The notes beneath the pieces are model-generated. The model was not told the origin of the DNA. It saw only the letters and a list, made by a program, of their open reading frames with translations, and did no database searches. Both the position numbers and the translations under genes were made by a program. A stretch of DNA of 64,000 nucleotides from Coccinella septempunctata (Eukaryota > Arthropoda > Insecta > Coleoptera > Coccinellidae): contig NC_058189.1 of the NCBI RefSeq assembly GCF_907165205.1, positions 684,501 to 748,500 on the forward strand, given 5' to 3'. This document shows, in pieces, positions 1 through 10,188 of this stretch. How positions within the stretch are numbered: the first letter of the stretch is position 1; every line of letters begins with the position of its first letter.

Positions 1-880
1 GTGTGCATTTAATGTTCCTTAGAACTCAGGAGGAAATTTCCTGATTCATGAAGCAGATCTTCTAGACATTTTATGCAGTTTTTATTAATTTTGAGTTAAC
101 TGACTTAATTATGTCAGAGATCTCAAAGAATAGATTATTTCAGTCTGTGCGATGTCTCATTTGCCACCTATGATACCAAACAATGAGAGTTCGATTTTTG
201 GGGAAAACATAAGGTTATCAGATGACTTCTCTGTAATGAAATTCTGTTGAAATAATAGCATGGCGATATTGCATTTTTGTGTTAGCTAACGGAGTTTCAG
301 TTCGAGTCATCAACCTCACATTCATTAAAATTTACGATTTCCCCAAAATTCGGGGAGCAGTGTAACAGATGGTAATGGCCGCGATACGAACTGCTGATTC
401 ATCATGCTTCATTGAAAAGATAAACGATGATGAATAAGCTAGGGAGTATATCTTGGAACGGCAGTTTGTGTGCACAACGAGGTATTTTATTTGTCCACCA
501 CCTACCCTACTGAATAATCGCCTCATTTGTTGACACGAACATGGAGGACAATGGAATGTTCCCCCAGAACGATTTCCAAATTATGATGAATTATCCTGTT
601 CCAAAAATGAAACATGTTCGACTGCATCCGTGCGCCCTGTTTGAACAAATCTCGCTCGGAAGCATCAAGTCTTTGGTTAAAATCTATTGATTTCTCAACT
701 CTCCAATGAAATTGGCGACTGGGGACGGTGTATAGTTTTGGAAAATTTGAATTTGTAATTATATGGTTGAAATTCGTTAAGGAAATTAAATGATAAACCC
801 CTATTACAAGTAAATATATATAGTGCAACTCAAATGTAAAAAAACTGAACAAAACAAAGGAGCTTTGGTTTCTTTCATTC
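1..880. other. No recognised gene
   Basis: I cannot assign this stretch to a gene. A 49-codon open frame on the plus strand (541-690) begins with a reasonable start context (cgaacATGG) and runs through a relatively GC-rich patch. It has no recognisable motif and overlaps a longer minus-strand frame, so I do not call it coding. Confidence 0.5.
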
Positions 881-978
881 ATTGGTGATTTTATTGTGGA
901 AATAACGTAAATAATAATATTCTGCGAAGAATCGGCATATTTCTTACTGCCAATGCGCCGCTTGTATCTATTCGGCAT
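880..978 (-). pseudogene. Possible N-terminus of a pogo/CENP-B-type transposase (relic)
   Basis: The minus-strand frame that starts at 978 opens with MPNRYKRRIGSKKYADSSQ. This resembles the usual opening of insect pogo-like transposases: a Met-Pro start, a basic patch, then a GSKKY-type segment before the N-terminal helix-turn-helix. After about 35 residues the similarity fades, and the rest of the open frame (down to 523) looks random. I infer a decayed 5' fragment of a transposase gene, not a working gene. The recognition rests on one short segment and could be chance. Confidence 0.35.
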
Positions 979-1697
979 TGTCCCAAGTCAACCTATGAAA
1001 CAACAAAATGAATGAATGAGATCCGTGTTGCCGTTTGATTTGTAAACAACCTTGTTTCATGACATATCTAATATCCCACGTATCTAGAAGAAAAATTACA
1101 CATGCACAAAGTGAAACACATGTACAGGACACTAGAAAGTATGAGGGACATAAAAAAACGCGCTTTTACTCTCCTGAATTCGTTAATTTTTCCTGTCAAT
1201 TCAAACGCTCTGGTCACGGCAAACTCAACAGGAATTGATTGTTAAACTAACCGAAAAGACGCCACACAATCTTATAAGTTTGTCCCTTCACTCATAAATG
1301 GTAAGAAACAAAGAAATCTTCCAAGTAACAGGACTGTCCCAAGTCACCCGAATCTACCGGTAGTAACTTTTCGCATTCGTTCACCCTAAAATAAAATTCT
1401 CAAATGCCGCCACTTTTTTGGGTCTCCCAATGGAAGGACATTCTTTGTCATCCTCTTCATTCACAATCTTTCTGATTGTGGAAATATTCAGCTTAAATAT
1501 AAGTCGTTTAGATTCAAATGAAACTTTATATAAATTCGCTTACATTGAATATATGTTCGCTACCGTATGATATATTGTAGATATTATAATATCAGGGTTA
1601 TCTTCTGTTTAAATGAGCGGACCTGAATTCTAAATAGGACTTCCTGAAACTCTGTCTTCTCTCTTTTTCAATCACTTTCGGCATGGTTGTTGTATTT

Positions 1698-2296
1698 AGA
1701 CACATTTGCACCAAACGCACTTAGTGTTAAGTGTCCCATAAAATGAACCCTTAACTTAAATTACGTTGCACCAACTGTTAAGTGACATTTAAATGGCTAA
1801 AGCTAGCCTTAAATTTAAGCGCTCCTGTAATGACCACTTAGGTATTTAACGGCGGGATTCTAACCTAAAATAATTCGTTGAACTCATAAACTGGCTACAG
1901 AATTGCGGTGGTTATTCTAATGACGTCAAGTACCTTTTCTTTGACAATCCATTTCATTATCGATAATAATGCTAATTTGGTAACAAAAAGTTGTCACTCG
2001 TTGATAATAATATAATAGTTCACTTGACACTGACTGACAAGACAATAAAGTTAGGTGGATGAAATGACAACGATCATCGGCAACCGGCCAACCAATGAAA
2101 AGGCTTTATTGGACTAGGATGAAGTTGCACCAGAATAAAAAACTGAAATATCACTAGATATGAAAACTTAAGGGCCCCTTACTTAAGATTCTGTTAAGCT
2201 ACAGTCGTGCAACTGGTAATAAACTTAAGAGTCCATTAACTTTAAACTACGCTTAGTTAAGTACTCCTTTTAAGGGGGATTGGTGCAAACGGGCCT
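1698..2296 (+). mobile_element. MITE-B copy 1, nested in TE-A
   Basis: This non-autonomous element of about 600 bp has ends that read gacacatttgcaccaa and ttggtgcaaacgggcc, which are inverted repeats of about 16 bp. It contains several 'ttaag' motifs and no open frame. A reverse-orientation sister copy lies at 2388-2977. The flanks show a short direct repeat (TTA on both sides), which would be a 3-bp target duplication. Confidence 0.8.
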
Positions 2297-2387
2297 TATT
2301 GATATTAGTTGTGGCAACGTCTTTATGACATTAACGACATTTCATGAGTGCCAACCTTACTCCGTTCTAGTTACAAAAACCTTGAGG

Positions 2388-2977
2388 CCCATTTGCACCA
2401 ATCCCCCTTAAAATGAGTACTTAACTAAGCGTAGCTTAAAGTTAATGAACGCTTAATTTTATTTCCAGTTGCACGACTGCGTCTTAACAGAATCTTTAGT
2501 AAGGGGCCCTTAAGTTTTGATATCTAGTGATATTTCAGTTTTTTATTTTGGTGCAACTTCATTCTAGTCCAATAAAGCCATTTCATTGGTTGGCCGGTTG
2601 AAGATGATCGTTGTCATTTCATTAACCTAACATTATTGTCAGTCAGTGTCAAGTAAACTATTATATTATTATCAAAGAGTGACAACTTTTTGTTGCTGAA
2701 TTAGCATTATTATTGATAATGAAATGGATCTTCAAATAAAAGGTACTTGACGTTATCAGAAAAACCACAGCAGTTCTGCAGCCAGTTTATGAGTTCAACA
2801 AATTATTTTAGGTTAGAATCTCGCCCTTAAATACCTAAGTGGTCAATGAAGGGAGTTTAAATTTAAGGCTAGCTTTAGTCATTTGAATGTCACTTAACAG
2901 TTGGTGCAACGTAATTTAAGTTAAGGGTTCATTTTAAGGGACACTTAACACTAAGTGCGTTTGGTGCAAACGGGTCT
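2388..2977 (-). mobile_element. MITE-B copy 2, inverted relative to copy 1
   Basis: This segment is the reverse complement of 1698-2296 over nearly its whole length, with scattered substitutions and small indels. Examples are the shared aaggggccctt block and the ttggttggccgg block. It interrupts TE-A within 'cttgagaaaatt', and a GAG/TGAG direct repeat lies at both junctions. Together the copies form an inverted repeat with arms of about 590 bp and a spacer of about 90 bp. Confidence 0.8.
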
Positions 2978-3035
2978 GAGAAAATTATTTCATGGCCAAC
3001 CGAGTGCTAAAACAAAAGTGAATGGAGTATAGTAG

Positions 3036-3740
3036 CCGAACGTCCGTGAATGTACCCGATGAACTAAGTACGATTTATCGCTCAATTCCAGATGTTCCAG
3101 ATCTGGTTTGCAGAGAATTCCCGCCGCAGGCGTCGCCGCAAAGACACACCACCCCGTCAAAGAAAAAACGCTCTTCACGACCCTCTCTGAATTTTCTTGC
3201 AGACCAACTGGACGACGCCCTGCCCGAATACGAGACCGTGGGAAGCATCGCGTCCAGCCCGCTGAACACCCTGTCCCGCCACCAGCAGCCCGGCGGCTAC
3301 GAGGTGTTGAAGCAGAAGCAGCTGGTCAAACTGCCCCCGACGCCGAAGGACCTCTGGGACACGAACCTGTCGGAGATCGAGAGCTTCCCCCGCGATCAGT
3401 TACGCATAGTGGAGAAGTTCGGCGTGAGCCAGTTCTGCGACATCCACCTGTGCGAGATAGTGGGTAGCTATAGGGACGTCGGGTGGCATCGCGGCGACAC
3501 CAAGTTCGTGGTGGTGCACACCCTCCGCGCCGAATGCTACAGAACAGATTTCAACGCGGAAGTAAACGTACTGTCGAGATTGAGACACGCAAATATAGCG
3601 AGGCTGCTGGGGGCATGTCTGGACTCCGAGCCCATTTGCGCCATTCGCGAGTACACGCCGCACGGTGATTTGTGTCAGTTTTTACAAGATCACGTGGCGG
3701 AAACTGCGAAATCTCCGACATCGACTGCGAGGACGTTAAG
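3036..3740 (+). CDS. Ddr: Ddr-like receptor tyrosine (pseudo)kinase, juxtamembrane and kinase N-lobe exon
   Basis: This is the first visible exon of a discoidin-domain receptor (collagen-receptor RTK family). The open frame carries a cytosolic juxtamembrane segment (IPDVPDLVC, then a proline/serine-rich stretch with LPEYETV and GGYEVL, candidate phosphotyrosine sites). The kinase N-lobe follows, starting at FPRDQLRIVEKFG and including HLCEI, FNAEVNVLSRLRHANIARLLG and YTPHGDLCQFL. The donor at 3741 (AAG|gttggt) leaves two bases, in phase with the next exon. A better-looking GTAAGG four bases downstream would break the frame. The N-lobe is degenerate: the glycine loop reads GVSQFC and the VAVK lysine is a histidine (VVVH). 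The exon is much richer in GC than its surroundings. Its 5' limit is uncertain: TE-A ends at 3031, and usable AGs occur at 3032 and 3035. Extracellular and transmembrane exons lie outside the window. Confidence 0.88.
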
Positions 3741-4134
3741 GTTGGTAAGGCTAAGAGTCCGAATCCCGAGATTTATTGCGTCAGACGCAGCTCTCACACG
3801 TTATGGCCCGGCGGGGTATTTGTTACGCTAAAAGTGTGCCTTAAATAGGTTGAGTAATTCCGAACGTGGAGTGGCGGATAATTCATTTTTCTTTGATTGA
3901 TGATCGCGAAATTGTTGGCAAGTCGAGCAGTAAGGGGAACAAGAGATATTTTGCCAAAAGTTGAAGGACAATGACTAGGAGTTGGGCAGTATAGTCTACG
4001 TATTTCAGCAAGGCAATGACATCTTCACCAAAATGTCTGCTCGATTTTATTTCTACCAGTTTTCTGGTTTCTAAGGAATAAATTAAAAAGTGCCTTTCAG
4101 GTGCTGTAGGAAGGGATTGCCCAAAAAAAATTTA

Positions 4135-5164
4135 TACAGGGTGTTCCTAAATTGAACGTACAAACGAAAAGGGGAGATTCCTTGAGTGAGTTTAAGTAAA
4201 AAAAGTCCCATAAACATAGGGTCGCAAACGTTTAGTTTTCGAGATACAGAGTGTTGAAGTTTGAATTTTTTTCAAGTTTTTTTCTCATAGTATCTACACT
4301 TCACAAGATATTCAACTGAAATTTGGCATAGATATTACATTTTAGAGTTCTCACCACGTGACATGGCAATTTCGATAGAAGATCTACAGGGTGATATTTT
4401 TTCTGGAACACTGCCACCTGTTCTTCTGCAGAACTTTTTTTTGGTGAGCAACTGTTAATTTGAAAAAATGTAAAAAGAAGCTTTGTTCTTATACTAAACT
4501 TTTCGGTCTCTTGTAGTTTTGTCATATCTACTAACGATTTCGAGAAAAAAAATTTTGAACGATTCTCTCGAAATCCTCGTGAAAATCCAAATCATGATGG
4601 GAAGGCCACTTTGTAAGCTGTGGTGAATGAATTCAGTGTCAGTTTTTATGGAAATTTTCCTGATCTGTAGCGATGATTCATTCACCACAGATTACAAACT
4701 GGCCTTTCTATCATAGTTACGAGAATTTCGAGAGAATCGTTCAACATTTTTTTTCTCGAAATCGTTGGTAGATACGACAAAACTATAAGAAACCGAAAAG
4801 TTTAGTATAAGAACAAAGCTTCTTTTTACATTTTTTCAAATTAACAGTTGCTCACCAAAAAAAAGTTCTGCAGAAGAACAGGTGGCAGTGTTCCAGAAAA
4901 AATTTCACCCTGTAGATCTTCTATCTAAATTGCCATGTCACGTGGTGAGAACTCTAAAATGTAATATCTATGCCAAATTTCAGTTTAATATCTTGTGAAG
5001 TGTAGAATCTATGAGAAAAAAACTTGAAAAAAATTCAAATTTCAACACTCTGTATCTCGAAAACGAAACGTTTGCGACCCCATGTTTATGGGACTTTTTT
5101 TTCTTAAACTCACTTGAGGAATCTCCCCTTTTCGTTTGTACGTTCAATTTAGGAACACCCTGTA
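4135..5164. mobile_element. Foldback element with near-complete palindrome, tacagggtgttcc ends
   Basis: The left arm from 4135 (tacagggtgttcctaaattg) is repeated as its reverse complement up to 5164 (aggaacaccctgta). Pairing continues through the whole element to an unpaired centre of about 40 bases near 4634-4674, with only scattered mismatches. The element encodes nothing. The ends are flanked by TA. Apparent frames at 4301-4525 and 5011-5253 are mirror images of each other across the palindrome, not genes. Confidence 0.9.
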
Positions 5165-5384
5165 TAGAAGACCTTAACCTTTTTTTCACAAGGAATCATC
5201 CCTCGAATTTCTCAGTAACTATTCATTTTCACCCTGTATATTTATTTCCTTAATATGGGTCTTCAAAAAGTTTATCAGCATTTTCCTTGACGTTTGAAAT
5301 ATTTAACCATAATTCTGTAATATTTTCCACGAAAATCTTTTTGAAAACCATTCAAAATTTCATTCTCCACAAGTCTCCCCAAGT

Positions 5385-5737
5385 ATGTACTAACTGACAA
5401 AAAAACTGCAACACCCAGAAGGAGCTGTTTAAGTTTTAAATCTTTTTGGTGAAACATAGATAGTATAGCAATCAGTAAATGATAAAAATTTGAAAAAAAA
5501 AACGAAGGGTGTACAAATTTTTTTATTAAATTTGTAAATAATGTGTTTGTCCACCGCTGTTATCTATTTACTCCCCAACTCGTCTTGGCATTGATGCAAG
5601 AAGATGGTCTATTTCTTGTTGAGGGTTACTATCCCAATCTACCTGTACTTCATGTCTACTATTTATGTTTTAACAAAAAAATTTTCAATTTAAACAGCCT
5701 CTTCTGGGTGTTGCAGTTTCTTTGTCAGTTAGTACAT
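5385..5737. mobile_element. MITE with inverted ends of about 50 bp
   Basis: The left end (atgtactaactgacaaaaaaactgcaacaccc) is matched by its reverse complement at the right end (gggtgttgcagtttctttgtcagttagtacat). The interior is AT-rich and noncoding. At 353 bp it has the size and layout of a non-autonomous DNA transposon. Confidence 0.85.
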
Positions 5738-7614
5738 ATTCCTTTGAAATAGATAATGGCGAATTGGTTAAAGGAAACCCATTGAAAAAGCTTAAAAGGT
5801 ATGAATGTAGGTTTTTTCAGAATTTCATAGAACAATTTCTTTTGAGGTATCAATATCAACAACTAAATTATCAAAAATAACCAAATAACCTACAACAATT
5901 CTCATATCGAATGTGAGATGTCTAAAAACATGGTGTACGCACTAGTCAATTTCTGAATCCAATGACATTTGACAAAACCAAGAATAAGAGATTTGTTTCG
6001 TGGCGGTGCCACTATGTTATTCGATTCGTTGTTCTATCAAAGAAAGACACTATTACACAACTCCAAGAATCCACCGATTTGCAGAGATATGAAATAAATC
6101 ACAGTGCGATAAAAGATGATTTCACGGAATGAGCTGACCGGAAAAAAACGGGGATCCGATCTCAAACGCGCCACGGGCGTTACGGATTTGTTCTCCAGCC
6201 AGAACCAACACTCAACAGGCAATGAACTTGGAACTCAACACCGATAGGGTTCGAGAAAGTCGGCACAGAAACACGACGGTGCACCTCTGAGTGCTTTCTG
6301 CTCCCCCCGGGTTTTCACACCATCAGAGAATCGTACTAATAGTAGAGATTACACTGGCAAGTTAGGAAAAAGGAACGGCAGTTCATCCCTAAGTGCTTTC
6401 TGTTCCCTTCGAGTTTTCACAGCGGGTAGAACACCAATTGTGTCAATTGATAAACAGCGCTACCTACAGTGGGAAAAACGAAACTTATTCCATATTATTC
6501 TCAGAAACAAAATCTAATCAGTACATAAACCATGTTTTCAGACATCTTAATCGAATGAAAAACATATGCTTACATACTATTAAATCGAGCAGATCGACAA
6601 CCTGGCAAAACATCAAGAAGACAACACAAGCTTCAGAAATGCCCTAGTTTTGTGAACGTTTCCAAGAGCTTTCTGTGCTCCCTAAGCTGATGTGCCCGCT
6701 CTGTGACGTCATTGTCTTGCTAAGAGGAACAGGCTTCAACTCTGTTGAATATTGAATTATTTGCAAATCATTTCGGAAGTGAAAACATCCTCAGCTCGGA
6801 CCCACGTTTCGTGGCAATGTATCGACTCCTTCATAATATTTATAAAATGCATATTCTAAAATGAACGGTGTTTGTGGACAAAATTATACGTCGCCACCGT
6901 TTGAAAATTTTAGATAGGTGGATAGAAGTTAGAGTAATATAATTCAACCAGCCATGAGCGAAGCTTTTTGCGTTGCTCATGTAACCCTTTAGAATGGAGT
7001 TTCGCAAAACATACAAATGTGGCTCGAGGCGAAAAATGTTGAGGACCGCTGGTCTAGGATCTCTTTGATGTAGAAAGTGGAATCGCAAATAACTTGTCAT
7101 CACAGGATTTCCCACTAATTAGCGGCTAAGTGTGGTAAACAACGAACTCAATTCACTTTGTAATCATGACACAATAATTATGTTTGCGTTCCTAGTCTCT
7201 TCATAAATGTTTTAAAATCTGCTGTACCTATATTTTCAAAACGTAATCAATGACTCAATATCTCACAGATAATACAGGAGGTATTTAATAATAAAATTCT
7301 GCCAAGAAAATTAAACATCATCAATTTACTACGAAACAACATATCAGATCATAATACAAAATTTGATTATTAATTGACTTGTTATAACTGCCCACATTCA
7401 TCGAATTGGACTGAGAACATTTTTTATGAAAAGGAAAAAAACATGAATTAATTTGATTTCAATCATTCAAAATGAATTTATGAAATTTGAAAAAATTTGA
7501 TAAATTTATAGAATATTATAAAAGTAGAGAGTAAAGTATTCCTGAATCTCATCTTCCCTTCCTATAGTTCCACATCAGTATATTCCCAATACTGAATTGA
7601 TTTTTTTTTCACAG

Positions 7615-7707
7615 TTTATCATGCCTGATCTACATGGCAACACAGATTGCCGCTGGAATGAAGTACTTAGAATCACAGCGTTTTGTGCATAAAGACTTAG
7701 CTGCTAG
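7615..7707 (+). CDS. Ddr: Ddr-like kinase, alphaE/catalytic-loop exon
   Basis: This 93-bp internal exon lies between an acceptor with a good pyrimidine tract (tttttttttcacag) and a consensus donor (AG|gtaagt). It encodes LSCLIYMATQIAAGMKYLE followed by the catalytic loop VHKDLAAR, which is completed by the next exon (N-C-L-V-G). MATQIA.GMKYLE is characteristic of DDR kinases. The aspartate of the HRD motif is kept, but the arginine is lysine (HKD). The exon starts with one base that completes a codon from 3740 and ends with two, so it is in frame with both neighbours. At 31 codons it falls below the usual open-frame size cut-off. Confidence 0.92.
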
Positions 7708-8336
7708 GTAAGTCCAACTCTTAAAAAAATTGTATGAGTGAAACTTGCAACTATATTTATATGAACATAATATCACTAAAAAATGTGGAATATGGACAGC
7801 ATTGATGATATCCGTTTTTTCAGATGTCGTAAATAAAATTTCAAATATCTGTTCACGATGACACTATTTGCTTAATAAAACCAACACAAACAAATATAGC
7901 CAGCCATATTCGTCAAGCAGTACTACTCAGTATTCTGAGAGAAGTCATATTCACTACATTCATTTCGACCATTTGAGCTTCTCCACATGTAGAATGCAGT
8001 GGCGTAGTCAAAGATTTTTTTCAGTCCGCCACTTCAGTGATATGTATAGTGATAACTTTCATTTTTTCAAATATAAACCCTGTGTTACCCTTAAATATTC
8101 CAGGCTCATATTTTTTTCTGATTCAGAATATATAACATACGTCGTGTCTCTGATTGTTCTTCCAATAAAAAAATTCAAAAACTAGTTCGATCTAGTTGGC
8201 AGGTCCTTTCAATGATAATATGATAATGAACTTTAGGCTCCTAAATTGTGTCAGGTTAGTGAATGATACAGACTTTGCCTTTAGTGGATTTCCTTAGGTT
8301 TATTATTCAGATTTCATAGTATATAACATTACTAGC

Positions 8337-8431
8337 AAGGTAAGAGGGTTTTTACTGGCGAATGGAGGATATAACTGACGAGCCGCAGGCGAGTCAGTTA
8401 CCTCCTTGAGCCAGTAAAACCCGTTACCTTG
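8337..8431. repeat. Imperfect hairpin of about 95 bp
   Basis: The sequence from aaggtaagagggtttttactggc to gccagtaaaacccgttacctt is an imperfect inverted repeat, with a GC-rich centre (gacgagccgcaggcgagtc) that is itself palindromic. It lies about 160 bp upstream of the Crypton-type open frame and may be a terminal or promoter structure of that element. Confidence 0.75.
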
Positions 8432-8590
8432 GGTGTATTGTTTTATATTTTATTTGTTTCTCATTTGTAAAAAGGTTAGATAAATTCCAAAAAAATCTCA
8501 ATAATTTGTCGCAAACGTCGTAAGCTATGGAAGCGTTGCCATGAACATGTCTGTTTATTTTTCTTTACATTTGTTTTGGCGAAAGCGAAA

Positions 8591-9493
8591 ATGAATGTAC
8601 CAAAAGAAATTATTGAGGCAGCCAGCAGTGTAGCTTCAAGTTATTACCTGCAAAATCAGCTTCAAGGTACGAGCGACAATAATACGACTTCAAAAAGTGG
8701 CAAAACAAAAATATTGTGATAGGGGTAACTGAAGATGTTTTGTTGGTCTACTTGAATCAACTATCAGCTAGATTCAGCCCTAATACTTTATGGGCAAAAT
8801 GGTCTATGCTGAAAAGCTGCTTGGAAATGAAAGAAAATTTATTGAAAATTATGTTGTCATTTGCAGATTTCAAAAGGTAATAGCATTTCTGAAACGAAAA
8901 AATGAGCGTTATACGCCAAAAAGGCCAAGGTATTAAGTAAAGAAGAGGCTGAACAATTTCTTTTACATGCTCCTGATGAACAGTGGTTGCTGGCGAAAAT
9001 TGTAACAATATTTGGGATTTTTGGATGTTGCCGATGTGGAAAGTGCATTTCCCTTAATGTTGGCCAGCACACTATTGGTGGTGTCCCAAAGCAAATAGCG
9101 AAATATTTAGGTTTAAAAGACCCAGAGTTATACACCGGCCACTCTTTTCGCAGAACTGGAGCCACTATGGTTGCGGATTCGGGTGGAGATATTTTAGCAC
9201 CAAATCGTGCAGGAGGGTGGAAGAGCACCGAAATTGCGATGAGGTATGTCGATGATTCGGTCAACAAAAAAATCGAAATGTCTAGCAAATTATTTGGTAG
9301 TAAGGAGAGTACAAATGTTCTGCAGTCCTCGAGTTCAGCAGTTTCTGAGTCAACAGATGGTTCATCATCATCAGTATCAACTCTTTCATCATCAAAAATC
9401 GGTGTTACTGGAAATATCAATTGTGCCATGATTTTCAACATATATGACGATAAAACAAAATTTTCTAATGTAAATAATACTACTAACTTGTAA
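8591..9493 (+). pseudogene. Crypton-type tyrosine recombinase (decayed, internally deleted)
   Basis: The C-terminal part (open frame 8987-9493) carries the signature of Crypton transposases: LGLKDPELYTGHSFRRTGAT, then AGGWKSTEIAMRYVDDSV. These supply the HxxR box, the GW motif and the tyrosine nucleophile of the R..HxxR..W..Y recombinase fold. The upstream part starts at ATG 8591 (MNVPKEIIEAASSVASSYY) and runs through stops and frameshifts. It includes TEDVLLVYLNQLSARFSPNT and LSKEEAEQFLLHAPDEQWLL, as in the N-terminal core-binding domain. The segment between CRCGKCISLNV and GQHTIGG is much shorter than in intact Cryptons, so part of the catalytic domain is deleted. A serine-rich tail follows. 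This copy cannot make a full enzyme. Confidence 0.75.
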
Positions 9494-10188
9494 AAAATTT
9501 TGCAAGTTAACTGTCAGTTTTACAAGTTAGTGACTTGATAAAATAAACTTTCTTGATTAATATTGTGTTTTTGGAAACTGACGTTTACAAATGACAATAT
9601 GACAATATGAGAGATTTTGGAGATCACTCTCATTATGGATATTTGAAAGGATGAAAAATTTCTCAATATGGAATGAATCACTTTCAGGGAATTTCATAAA
9701 CCTGGATTCAACTGAATATGTTCCAAAACCTTTCCAACGAGTAGATAATCTAAATACTAGTACGACAGCCTTCTCAAACACCTTCACAAATAAGGCTGTG
9801 CCACTACTAGTAGAGGTTAATTGGTAAATATGAAGTAGTCCTGGAAATTCTTATAACTTCCTCATTTCTGAATATCTTCTCGAATATCCGGAATGAAATT
9901 GATCTCCAAAATGTCTCATAACCTGACACATCATAGGAGCATGAAGTTCATTTTCATATTATCAATGAAAATTACCTGCCAACTTGACCGAACTAGTGTT
10001 TGAGTTTTTTTATTGGAAGAACAATTATAGATACGACATATATTATATATTCTGAATCAGAAAAAAATGTGGGATTGGAATTTGTAAAAATGACATAGAG
10101 TTTATATTTGAAAAAATAAAAGTTACCACTATATCACTGAAGTGACGCACGGAAAAAAATCTTCGACTACGCCACTGCATTCTACATG

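Larger units (their letters stand above)
1360..3031 (-). mobile_element. TE-A copy 1, carrying two nested MITEs
   Basis: The segments 1360-1690, about 2297-2388 and 2978-3031 align with the 3' half of the 1.2-kb TE-A family. Shared landmarks are the phrase 'caaatgccgccacttttttgggtc', the 'gagcggacctgaattctaaatag' block, the 'gttgtggcaacg...gacattaacgacatttcatgagtgccaacc' block and the end 'gaatggagtata'. Two related MITEs of about 590 bp split the copy. Its right end abuts the first visible exon of the Ddr-like gene. The left half of TE-A is missing. Confidence 0.85.
3741..7614 (+). other. Ddr-like intron between the N-lobe and catalytic-loop exons
   Basis: This intron is 3,874 bp. It holds the foldback element 4135-5164 and the MITE 5385-5737. 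The remainder (5738-7600) is AT-rich and without a recognisable gene. Two short direct repeats (gtgctttctg..ttttcacag type) lie near 6290 and 6390. The segment 6460-6540 resembles 32145-32220, which suggests another unnamed repeat. Confidence 0.7.
7986..10188. mobile_element. Long-inverted-repeat element of about 2.2 kb enclosing a Crypton relic
   Basis: The left arm 7986-8262 (catgtagaatgcagtggcgtagtc...) is repeated in reverse complement at 9912-10188 (...gactacgccactgcattctacatg), giving inverted repeats of about 277 bp. The core terminus CAGTGGCGTAG is a common DNA-transposon end. Between the arms lie a hairpin (8337-8431) and the tyrosine-recombinase relic at 8591-9493. Cryptons normally lack inverted ends, so I infer nesting, although the recombinase could be cargo. 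Confidence 0.75.

Noticed and set aside
541..690. 49-codon plus frame with good start context
   Set aside because: It has no recognisable motif, promoter or downstream splice partner and overlaps an opposite-strand frame.
3075..3663. Antisense and shifted frames over the Ddr-like exon (3075-3269, 3108-3467, 3400-3663, 3483-3668)
   Set aside because: They are shadows of the GC-rich coding exon in other frames.
3741..3831. Extension of the open frame beyond 3740 to 3831
   Set aside because: Kinase similarity stops at 3740. The splice GT there gives the only phase that continues into the exon at 7615.
4301..5253. Several frames in the 4.1-5.2 kb palindrome
   Set aside because: They are mirror images created by the foldback structure.
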